Of a stretch of 64,000 nt of DNA, positions 19,534 to 28,075 are shown in pieces. The stretch comes from Phycisphaerae bacterium. Its GTDB lineage: Bacteria; Planctomycetota; Phycisphaerae; UBA1845. Numbering within the stretch: the first letter of the stretch is position 1; each line of letters starts with the position of its first letter. Both the position numbers and the translations under genes were made by a program. Below the pieces are notes generated by a model. The model was not told the origin of the DNA. It ran no database searches and was given only the letters and a program-made list of their open reading frames with translations. The stretch spans positions 1 to 64,000 of the forward strand of contig JABWBH010000015.1 in NCBI GenBank assembly GCA_013360585.1, given 5' to 3'.

Positions 19534-20811
19534 CTACCACCGCCGGCGCACGTTCGCGTCGTAAACGATCCGCCCCCCGATCACCGTCATCTCGCACGCG
19601 CTGCGCGTGTCCAGCGGATCTCCGGTCCAGACTCCGAACTCCGCCTGCTTGCCCGCCTCGATCGTTCCGATCTGGTCGTCCAGCAGCAGCGCCTCCGCCG
19701 GGATCCGCGTCAGCCCCTTGATCCCCTCATACGGAACCCACCCGTAGTAGCAGCCCATCGCCGCCTGAAACGGAAGCTGCTCCTGCGCCACCACCGGCGC
19801 GTCCGTGTTGATTCCCAGCAGCGGGTTCCCCGCTTGCCACCACCGCGCCGCGTTCCCGTGAATTTTCCGCTGCGTGCCGTCCAGGTGATACGCCCGCGGA
19901 CCCTGGATCGTGTAAATGCTCCGCCCCGCCGCGAGCGCCTCGCGGATCAGCGGCGCCACCTTCCACCCGTCGAACTCGCTGTGATCCAGAACCGTCCGCA
20001 GATCCATCTTCCGCGCCAGCATGTCCACCGTGGTCATCACCACCTGGTAGATCTGCGTATGCACCGACGCCACGAACTCTTTCCTGAACAACCCCCGAAA
20101 GCCGTCGAAGATCGGGTCGAACGCCGGCTTCTCCGTCGCCTCCCCGCGCTCGAACTTCTCCCACGCCTCGTGATAGGCCTGCGCCTTCTCCAGCGTCTGC
20201 CGCGTGTTGAAGTTCATGAACATCCGCCCGACGCCCCACCAGTACCGCTCAGGGTTGCCCGCCTGCGCCACCTTGATCGATCCCGGCGATCGCACCACCA
20301 CGTCGGACACGCTCTGTCCCGCTGTCTTCGATATCGTCCCGAACCCGCTGATGTTCGTCCCGCTCCCGGGGATCAGCAGCACCGTCGTCACGCCCCCGGC
20401 CCGCGCCATCCACATGTCGTCGCTTTCCGGCTGCACCGTGTTCAGCGTGTCCAGTCCGGGGTTCGTCAGGTACACCATGTCGTTCAGGTCGGACAGTGAT
20501 CCGGCGGTGTGATTGTGACAGTCCACAAAACCCGGAACGATCCAGTGACGCGGCATGTCGATCCGCCGATACCCCTGCGGAATCGCCACATCGCTCGCTT
20601 TCCCTACCTTTTCGATCCGCCCGCCGGATACGAGGACCACGGCGTTGTTGATCACCGTGTCCGCCTTGTCCATCACCAGCACTTTGCCGACGACGAACGC
20701 CAGTTTCGGCGGTTCCTCCGCCCGCGCAACACCCGTCAGCAGCGCCAGCGCCCCGACGAGGGCGACCGTCCCCACGCGTCGCGTCTTGCCTCTTGCCTGC
20801 TGCCTTATCAT
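19534..20811 (-). CDS. Amidohydrolase family protein, apparently intact metal ligands (array member C)
   Basis: PGFVDCHNHTAG (HxH), SVHTQ, LDHSEFDGW, GINTDAPVV, IGTIEAGKQAEFGVWTGDPLDTRS. Start overlaps the upstream stop as ATGA (20808-20811). Confidence 0.9.
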   Translation of the reverse strand: MIRQQARGKTRRVGTVALVGALALLTGVARAEEPPKLAFVVGKVLVMDKADTVINNAVVLVSGGRIEKVGKASDVAIPQGYRRIDMPRHWIVPGFVDCHNHTAGSLSDLNDMVYLTNPGLDTLNTVQPESDDMWMARAGGVTTVLLIPGSGTNISGFGTISKTAGQSVSDVVVRSPGSIKVAQAGNPERYWWGVGRMFMNFNTRQTLEKAQAYHEAWEKFERGEATEKPAFDPIFDGFRGLFRKEFVASVHTQIYQVVMTTVDMLARKMDLRTVLDHSEFDGWKVAPLIREALAAGRSIYTIQGPRAYHLDGTQRKIHGNAARWWQAGNPLLGINTDAPVVAQEQLPFQAAMGCYYGWVPYEGIKGLTRIPAEALLLDDQIGTIEAGKQAEFGVWTGDPLDTRSACEMTVIGGRIVYDANVRRRW

Positions 20812-23642
20812 CGCACTTCCTCCCCGTTGATGATCACGCGCCGCACCGACGTCCCGGCCTCAAAGGGCGGACCGTCGAAGATCACCAGATCACCGTCGCG
20901 CCCGGGCTCCAGCGAACCCACCCGGTCGTCGAGGCGCAGCAGGCGCGCCGCGTTCGTTGTCAGCGCCGCCAGCGCCGCCTCCGCAGACATCCCGCGCTCG
21001 ACCGCGTACATCCCCACCTCGCGCAACGAACGCGCCCCGTCCTCCGCGTCACTCTGAAACGCCACGGCGACGCCCGCCCGCGAAAGATCGTCCCCCTGCA
21101 CATAAGGGACATATTGCCGCGTGCGAACCACGTTCACCGGCAGGATCACCCCGACTTTCTTCTCCGCCAGTCTCGCCGCATGCACCGATGCCTCTTCCGC
21201 ATCAACCAGCGTCAGCGGCAGCTCGAACTCCTCGGCAATCAGCTTCACCACCGCGTCAATCTGGGTATGCGCCGAAACCCGCACCACCGCAGGGATCTTT
21301 TTTTCCAGCAGCAGCTTCAGAGGCTCCAACCCTTCATCCACTTTCGGCGCAAGCGGTCGCCCGTCCTTGCCGCGCGTCTTCGATCGTTCCACTTTGAACT
21401 CAACCGGTTTCTTCTCGACGCGCTCGCCTTCCACGTTGACCGTGATGCCCATGAAACGAATAACGCCGGTCATGTGGTCCGCCCGATCCAGCGTCAGCTC
21501 GAACTCGGGGTACCCGTTGCCCTGCGTGTCTACCTCGATCTGGCCTTTGATCCCTTTCTCGCCGTCGAACGTGCCGGTAATTTTGTGATCCACCGGAACC
21601 GCCGGCTCGACCACCCGACCTTCGATCTGCGTACCTGTCAGGCGCAGCGCGACCTTGCCGGTCTCGGGGTTCGGCAGCGGTCCCCCCGAAAGCGTCCCCG
21701 ACCAGGTTCCGGTGATCGGGTCGTCGTCCTTGACCTCCGTCGTCTGCTCTTTCTCTGCGGGCTTCGCCTCAGCCGCTTGCCCGCTCTTCTGCTTTTCCTC
21801 CCACTCCTTCAGCTCTTTCTCGTACTTCTGCCAGCTTTCCAGGTACTTCTTCCCAGCCTCGAGGCGCTTCTTGAGCTGCTCCGCCGCCGCGGGCGGGTCC
21901 GTATCCGAGACGTCGAAAATCAGCGCCGCCGTGTCACGGATGACCCGGTCCGCCCGCGACCGCCCGCCCGACTTGATCGCCGAAACCTGCGCCCCGGTCG
22001 TTCCGCCGCCCCGGTAAGGAGATAGGGCCACAGTCGTGACGCCCGCCGCCGCCGTCCGCAGATCGGTCACGTCCGGCGCTCCGATCGCTTTCGACAGCTT
22101 CACGTCAGGTCCGGGACTCCCGCCGTCTCCGCGCAACCCGAGGTGCCCGCGCGCGTCAATGAACCCCGGCGTTACCACCGCATCGTCGCCCGCGTCGACC
22201 ACCTTCGCATAAGGTGGGCGCGGAACCGCGCGCCCCACCGCCGCCACTTTCCCCCCCTCGATCAGAACTTCCCCGCCTTCGATCACGCGATCCGGGCTGA
22301 CCCAGACCGTCCCCGCCCGCACCACCAGCGCACCTTCCGAAGGAGGCTCAAACGCCGTCGTGCCCCGCACGTACACCTTTCGAACATGCGTCGTCGTCGA
22401 AAGCGGATCTCCCGAGAGCACCAGCAGATCCGCGTCCTTGCCCGGCGCAAGGCTTCCGATCCGGTCGCCGACGCCGAGGATCTCCGCGGCGCGCCGCGTC
22501 ACGCCCTCAATGACCCGCCGCTCATCCAACCCCGCCCGCAGCGACGTCGCCGCTGCCAGCCGCATGTCACTAAGGTCGTGCCCCTCCCCCACCGTCAACG
22601 CCAGAGGAATCTCGGGAAGCCCCTCAAGAACCTCCACCCTGCGAGCCAGCACGTCCGGGTGCGCCCCGAGATTGCCCGCGGGACGCCCAGTCTGAAGCGG
22701 AACCTCGAACACCAGCGGCAGCTTCGCCGCCGCCAGCTCCGCTCCCACGTCGTTCACCTCCCCACCGCTGACCACCACGCCGCCTTTGCGATCCCGCAGG
22801 AACTCGATCGCCTGGCGAAGATCGCCAGCCCGATCCGCCCGAACCCGCATCCCTCCTCCAGCGGAAATCCAGGCGCCCAGCGCCCGACGGTGAAAATCGA
22901 ATACGGCTGCATCCGGCGTCGGCGACAGAGCTGACTCCAACGCCGCACGCACCGTCGGCTGCTGTCCCAGCCGCGAATCCGGCGCCTGCCGCCGACCCGG
23001 CTCGATCGCCACATCCGAGGACGCCGGAAAGATGTAATTGAAATCCAGCGGCGGCGAGTACGCCGATTCAAGAAAATTCAACTGAAGCGCGGACCGCTCA
23101 GACAGAACTCGCTCCGCCGGCGCCCCCCCCAGCCGCACCACCGCCCCCACCCCGCTGATCAACCGGTGACGCCCGGGATCCAGATGCACAGCCGTCACGC
23201 CTCCGGCCAGAATCACTCGGTAGTCCGCATATGCATCAAACGCATCGACCGCCGAATACGCGCCGCTGACCGACTCCACCCCGCGATGAAACCCCGCAAG
23301 ATCGCACGCCGCTGCGATCATCCCCGGCATCACCGTCTCATCCGGAAACGACGCCACCGGCAGGTCCGGCGGAATCACCACCTCTCCCTCAGCGCCGATC
23401 GCCTCGATCCGGCCGTCCCGGATCACGATCACGCCACCCTCGATCACCCACGGAACCCCGTCCGCAACCGGCATCACTCGACCGGCGCGAATCACCAGCG
23501 ACCCCCCGCGTTCCGGCGGATACGCCGTCGTCGCGGCCGTGATCCAGAAAAACGCCGCGCATCCCAGCAAGGCCAGGCCCGGGATCTTCCGACCCGCGCC
23601 GACGCGCCGCGCACTGGCAGGAATGTTTTCCCGGTCAGGCAT
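20808..23642 (-). CDS. Two-domain fused amidohydrolase-like exported protein (array member D, about 944 aa)
   Basis: Two copies of the family pattern: domain 1 PGMIAAACDLAG...RIGSLAPGKDADLLVLSGDPL; domain 2 PGFIDARGHLG...RVGSLEPGRDGDLVIFDGPPF. ATG at 23642 overlaps the stop of the upstream gene by 8 nt. Confidence 0.85.
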   Translation of the reverse strand: MPDRENIPASARRVGAGRKIPGLALLGCAAFFWITAATTAYPPERGGSLVIRAGRVMPVADGVPWVIEGGVIVIRDGRIEAIGAEGEVVIPPDLPVASFPDETVMPGMIAAACDLAGFHRGVESVSGAYSAVDAFDAYADYRVILAGGVTAVHLDPGRHRLISGVGAVVRLGGAPAERVLSERSALQLNFLESAYSPPLDFNYIFPASSDVAIEPGRRQAPDSRLGQQPTVRAALESALSPTPDAAVFDFHRRALGAWISAGGGMRVRADRAGDLRQAIEFLRDRKGGVVVSGGEVNDVGAELAAAKLPLVFEVPLQTGRPAGNLGAHPDVLARRVEVLEGLPEIPLALTVGEGHDLSDMRLAAATSLRAGLDERRVIEGVTRRAAEILGVGDRIGSLAPGKDADLLVLSGDPLSTTTHVRKVYVRGTTAFEPPSEGALVVRAGTVWVSPDRVIEGGEVLIEGGKVAAVGRAVPRPPYAKVVDAGDDAVVTPGFIDARGHLGLRGDGGSPGPDVKLSKAIGAPDVTDLRTAAAGVTTVALSPYRGGGTTGAQVSAIKSGGRSRADRVIRDTAALIFDVSDTDPPAAAEQLKKRLEAGKKYLESWQKYEKELKEWEEKQKSGQAAEAKPAEKEQTTEVKDDDPITGTWSGTLSGGPLPNPETGKVALRLTGTQIEGRVVEPAVPVDHKITGTFDGEKGIKGQIEVDTQGNGYPEFELTLDRADHMTGVIRFMGITVNVEGERVEKKPVEFKVERSKTRGKDGRPLAPKVDEGLEPLKLLLEKKIPAVVRVSAHTQIDAVVKLIAEEFELPLTLVDAEEASVHAARLAEKKVGVILPVNVVRTRQYVPYVQGDDLSRAGVAVAFQSDAEDGARSLREVGMYAVERGMSAEAALAALTTNAARLLRLDDRVGSLEPGRDGDLVIFDGPPFEAGTSVRRVIINGEEVR

Positions 23643-25257
23643 CCGGACCTCCCTTGCTTTTTGCATTGTCCTTCCGCCGACGTGATTCAGCGCGGTCCGC
23701 CCGATCTGACGCCCGCTCAACCGAAGCGTCGTCGTCGCCCGGCTCCGGAGACGGCGGCGGCGGCGCGGGCGAGTCCGGCTTGCTTTCTTCCTTGTTCTCA
23801 GGCTTCGCGGGATCCGAGGCGCCACTGCCGGCCTCCGGTTTGTCTCCTTGATGCGCTGGATCCGAAGCCGCAGAGTCGCCCGCAGGCTCCTTCGGTTTCT
23901 CCTCGGCGCCCGGCTCCTCCAGCAACCGCCGGATGCGAACGTCCTTCGCCCGGTCGTAAGCAAGGATGCCGTCGATGTACACCTGCTCCACCCAGGTGTT
24001 GAAGTCCAGCGGGTCGCCGCCGTATACGACGACGTTGCCCGCCTTCCCGATCTCCAGCGATCCGAGCGCGTCCCCCAGACCGAGCATCTTCGCCGGGTTG
24101 ATCGTGATCGCCGCCAGCGCCGTCTCCCGCGCCACGCCCTCTCGGATGCACCGCGCCGCCTGATACGTCAGATAGCGCTCCGCCAACGACGCATCCGGAT
24201 GCGGAAGCATCGCAAACGTCAGCCCCGCGTCGGCGATCACCTTCGGAACAAACGTCTCCGACAGTTTCCCCGTCAGCGGATCGCGCTCCCGGAAATCCAG
24301 GTTCACGTCCAGCACCACCGGACGCCCGGCCACCTTCAACTCGTCCACCGCCTTGAACGTGTCCGGCCCGAGCACGAACACCACCCGCTCGAAGAACCCG
24401 TTTTCCTTCGCGAACTTCACGGCGGGCCCGACATCCGTCGCCGCCCCCACGTACACCCACGCATCCAGCCGTCCCTGCGAAAGCTCGTGAAGGTTCGCGT
24501 GAGCGTCGTCATAATCCTGCGGTCGGATCAGCTCCGCGCCGCGCTTTCGCGCCTCCGCCGGCCCCACGTCGACGTCCTTTTTGAGCTTCTTCTGCTCCTC
24601 CTCGTAGCGCTGCTCCGCCAGCCGCTCCCGGTAGTCCGCCAACTCCGCGAACGCCTCCCGCAGGATCGCCCACTGCGCCATCCGGTCGTACCCGCCCTTC
24701 GGCGACGCCGATATCTTGACGGCGGCGCGCGGCTTCACCGTCATCTCGTCCACATCCAGCCCGATCGGACGCACCACCCGGCTGATTCCGCCGATGACGC
24801 AGTTGTTCGCCTGAATAATGTGAACCGTCGTCACCCCGTCGCGCAGGCTGTTCTCGAAAAACAATCGCGACGGATCGATCGCGTCGTACACGTCCAGCGC
24901 CGCCCCGATGTCGAGGTTCTCATTCGGAATGTCCAGCCCCTGCCAGTCGTGCGCGTTGACCAGCCCGGGAAAAAGAACTTTGCCGGAAACGTCCACCTCC
25001 ATCGCGTCAAAGGGCAGCTCGACGGAGGCCCCCACCGCCGTGATCTTCCCGTGCTCGATCAGGATCGTGCCCTTCTCGATCTCCGGACCTACGACCGGTA
25101 CGATCCGCCCCCCGGTCAACGCGATCTTCGTCGGCGGACTCGCTTCCACGCTGACCGCCGCGAGCGCAATGACCGCCATCGCGGCGCGCCACGCCCCCGT
25201 CCGCCGCATCCCACGACTCTCGGTTCTCCTCACGCTGCGCCTCCGAACTTGCTTCAA
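23635..25257 (-). CDS. Amidohydrolase-like exported protein, partial metal site (array member E)
   Basis: PGLVNAHDWQG; ALGSLEIGKAGNVVVYGGDPLDFNTWVEQVYIDG. Start may be the internal ATG at 25209. Confidence 0.85.
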   Translation of the reverse strand: MKQVRRRSVRRTESRGMRRTGAWRAAMAVIALAAVSVEASPPTKIALTGGRIVPVVGPEIEKGTILIEHGKITAVGASVELPFDAMEVDVSGKVLFPGLVNAHDWQGLDIPNENLDIGAALDVYDAIDPSRLFFENSLRDGVTTVHIIQANNCVIGGISRVVRPIGLDVDEMTVKPRAAVKISASPKGGYDRMAQWAILREAFAELADYRERLAEQRYEEEQKKLKKDVDVGPAEARKRGAELIRPQDYDDAHANLHELSQGRLDAWVYVGAATDVGPAVKFAKENGFFERVVFVLGPDTFKAVDELKVAGRPVVLDVNLDFRERDPLTGKLSETFVPKVIADAGLTFAMLPHPDASLAERYLTYQAARCIREGVARETALAAITINPAKMLGLGDALGSLEIGKAGNVVVYGGDPLDFNTWVEQVYIDGILAYDRAKDVRIRRLLEEPGAEEKPKEPAGDSAASDPAHQGDKPEAGSGASDPAKPENKEESKPDSPAPPPPSPEPGDDDASVERASDRADRAESRRRKDNAKSKGGPDA

Positions 25258-25308
25258 GTCTTTGCCCGCTTTCCCGATTTCTTCTCGCTTTTCTTCTCGC
25301 TCGCGAGC

Positions 25309-26898
25309 CTAACCCGGCCGACGATCCACCTGAACGCGCCCCCCAACGACCACCACCACCGGACGTGATGTCGCCGCAAAAGGCGCCCCGCTCCAGACAA
25401 TCACGTCCGCCCGCTTGCCCGCCTCGATCGTGCCGGTGTCGCCGTCAATCCCCAGCAGTTTCGCCGGCGTCGCCGTCACGCTGCGAACCACGTCGTCAAG
25501 CTCCGCCCCGAACCGCCGAGCGTACATCGCCTGCCTCGCCAACCCGTCCTCGTCACGCAGCTCCTGCGCGCTCAGCGCCGTCTCGATCCCCGCGTCCAGC
25601 AGCGCCTTGAACGTGTGCAGCCGGGCCCCCGCCGCCTCTCCCGACCAGCCCCGCCGCCCCGGCGCCTGCTCGTAGATCGGACCGAAAACGACCGGAACTC
25701 CGCGATCCTTTAACGCGCCAAGGCACTCGTACGCCTGCGTCCCTTCCTCAAGGGTGAAGGACAATCCCAGCTCGTCGCTCAGACGCAGCGCCGCCTCGAT
25801 GTCGTGCTGCATCCGCGCCTGAATCCGCAGCGGAATCTCGCCTTTCAACACGCCGATCAGGTAGGGCATCGCCTCCACCGGCGGCGCGTCCGCACCGTGT
25901 ATCCCCACGCCGTCAGCCCACCGCTGCGCGTCGTAAAACGCCTTCCGGAACACCCACGCCACGCCCATCCGGGTCGTCGGACGCCGCGTGTACATGCTCG
26001 CCGGGCCCCGAAAAGGCAACCGGTTCCCCGCTCCGACCCGGTAGGAATCCGAACCCATCACGGCCCGAACCGCCGACTCCGGTTTGACAACGCGCGACGC
26101 GGCATCCCCTCCAGTGCGAAGGATCGCGCCTCGCGAACTGATCACGGCGCCAGGGTCGCCGCCGACGTAGACCGTCGTGACGCCTTGCGACAACAACCGC
26201 GAAAAATCCGGCGCGTTCAAGTCGATCGCGTCCAGCGCCCGGGTGTGCGGAATCACCTCCGCCGCGTGCTCCGTCTGACTCAGCCCGACGCGCACTCCCG
26301 CCGCAGTCGTCAGCTCGTCGTGCATCAACGCCCCGCCGCACAAAAAGCAGGACGAGTGATCGTAGCCAGCCTCAACGTGCGCATCCGCGCTCAGGTAGCC
26401 GAATCCGGCGCCGGCGGTCACCGTCGCCGGATCCGCGGAATGAACGTGAGCATGAGTGTGATCGCCTGCGCCACCGTGTTCGCCTTTGTCTCCGCCTTCG
26501 ACTTCGACGTCGCTCGACGCCGCCGCGCTCCCGGGCGACGGCGCATGCCCCAGCGACAGCGTCGGCGTCGGCATCAGGTCATACGAATCCACCGCCGCGT
26601 TCGCGTCGATCAGACCCGGCGTGACGTTCGCGCCCGCGAGTTCGATGACCGTCGCGTCCGCCGGAATCTCCACGCCGGACCCCACCGCCGCGATCCGTCC
26701 TCCGCGGATGACGATAGCGCCGCCCTCGACCGTCCGCCCGTCGCCCAGGTGAATCACGGCCGCCTTGACGACCAGCGCCTTATCCGCGTCACCCTGCCCC
26801 GCGACGGGTGTCGTCGCTGCGGCAAGCAACGTCGCCGCCAGCAATCCACGCAACCCGCTCCGTCTTCGCGGCTTATTCCGTCTGCAATGCGGCGTCAT
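25309..26898 (-). CDS. Amidohydrolase-like exported protein with His-rich insert, degenerate metal site (array member F)
   Basis: PGLIDANAAVD; insert GDHTHAHVHSAD and DHSSCFLCGGALMHDE; TGTIEAGKRADVIVWSGAPF. Confidence 0.85.
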   Translation of the reverse strand: MTPHCRRNKPRRRSGLRGLLAATLLAAATTPVAGQGDADKALVVKAAVIHLGDGRTVEGGAIVIRGGRIAAVGSGVEIPADATVIELAGANVTPGLIDANAAVDSYDLMPTPTLSLGHAPSPGSAAASSDVEVEGGDKGEHGGAGDHTHAHVHSADPATVTAGAGFGYLSADAHVEAGYDHSSCFLCGGALMHDELTTAAGVRVGLSQTEHAAEVIPHTRALDAIDLNAPDFSRLLSQGVTTVYVGGDPGAVISSRGAILRTGGDAASRVVKPESAVRAVMGSDSYRVGAGNRLPFRGPASMYTRRPTTRMGVAWVFRKAFYDAQRWADGVGIHGADAPPVEAMPYLIGVLKGEIPLRIQARMQHDIEAALRLSDELGLSFTLEEGTQAYECLGALKDRGVPVVFGPIYEQAPGRRGWSGEAAGARLHTFKALLDAGIETALSAQELRDEDGLARQAMYARRFGAELDDVVRSVTATPAKLLGIDGDTGTIEAGKRADVIVWSGAPFAATSRPVVVVVGGRVQVDRRPG

Positions 26899-28075
26899 AC
26901 ACTTTCACCCCCTTGACGTAGACCTCGAGCACGCGCGACTCCAACCGCAGAGGATCCCCGGAGAACACGACAAAATCCGCGTCCTTCCCCTTCTCAATTG
27001 ATCCGACGCGCTCCGCGACTCCCGCAACCTTCGCCGGATTGATCGTGATCGCCCGCCGCGCCGCCGACGCGTCCAGCCCGTAACGCACCGCCAGCGCCGC
27101 ACTGATCCGCAATGAATCCGCAGGCGCATAAGGCAAAGCGCCCGCGAACACGACTTCCTTCCCTCCCGCCGCCAGCAGCCCGGCGGTCCGGAGCACGCGC
27201 GGCGTCGTCGCAAACGTCATCGTGTCCAGCACAACCGGCCCCTCGAACGACGACATCCACGCCGATTCCGCTTCGACGTCCGTCGGCGTGTACGCCAGGC
27301 GCGCCTTGATTGGTGCGCCGCCCAGCAATCTTGCGGCAGCCGCCAGATCCTCCGCCGCTTCGCACATCATCAGAACGTCAAGCTGACCGCGCGCCGCCGC
27401 GCGCATCCGCGCCGGTCCCTCTCCGCGCTTCCCTTGAGACAGCGCCGACTCCAGCAGCGTCACCGCCCCGATCCGTGAGGTCGGCTCACGGTCGAACTCA
27501 AGCACCGACTGTCCCAACGTCATCACCAGCGGACCGTCCTCGCGCAGCCACTCCGCTTCCCCGCCGGCGCCGATCCTCACCGCCTGCGCCGCCCCCCCCA
27601 CGACGTTGTTCCCCGCCGGAACGATCAACGCCGCTGTCACGCCCGTGCGCAGCGCCGACGCGAAATCACGATGCCGCACGTCGATCGCCTCTCGGAGACT
27701 CAACTCCGGAGCGATCGCCACCGATCGTTCAACATGACGCCCCAGCGAGGCCACCCCCAACGCTGAGCGCGCATCAATGAGGCCCGGGCAAAGAACCGCG
27801 CCGGAATGATTCACAACGCCGTCAGCCGCCGGAGCCGATGCCGCTGCGCTGATCTCGCGAAAACGCCCGCCTTCGACGACCACCGTGCTGGCGCCGCCGA
27901 TCGACCCGTCCGGAAGAACAACTCCTCCGGCGGCAATCGTCACGCGATCCGCACCGTGCGCCGCAATGCACGACACACCCGCCGTCAAACACGCTGCGAC
28001 GATCCGACTCCCGCCCCGGGACGTTCGCAGCATCCGCCTGCCCTGCCTCCGCATGCGCCGATCGTCGAGCCTCAT
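26873..28075 (-). CDS. Amidohydrolase-like protein, degenerate metal site (array member G)
   Basis: PGLIDARSALG; ITINPAKVAGVAERVGSIEKGKDADFVVFSGDPL. Start overlaps the upstream stop as ATGA (28072-28075). Confidence 0.85.
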   Translation of the reverse strand: MRLDDRRMRRQGRRMLRTSRGGSRIVAACLTAGVSCIAAHGADRVTIAAGGVVLPDGSIGGASTVVVEGGRFREISAAASAPAADGVVNHSGAVLCPGLIDARSALGVASLGRHVERSVAIAPELSLREAIDVRHRDFASALRTGVTAALIVPAGNNVVGGAAQAVRIGAGGEAEWLREDGPLVMTLGQSVLEFDREPTSRIGAVTLLESALSQGKRGEGPARMRAAARGQLDVLMMCEAAEDLAAAARLLGGAPIKARLAYTPTDVEAESAWMSSFEGPVVLDTMTFATTPRVLRTAGLLAAGGKEVVFAGALPYAPADSLRISAALAVRYGLDASAARRAITINPAKVAGVAERVGSIEKGKDADFVVFSGDPLRLESRVLEVYVKGVKVYDAALQTE

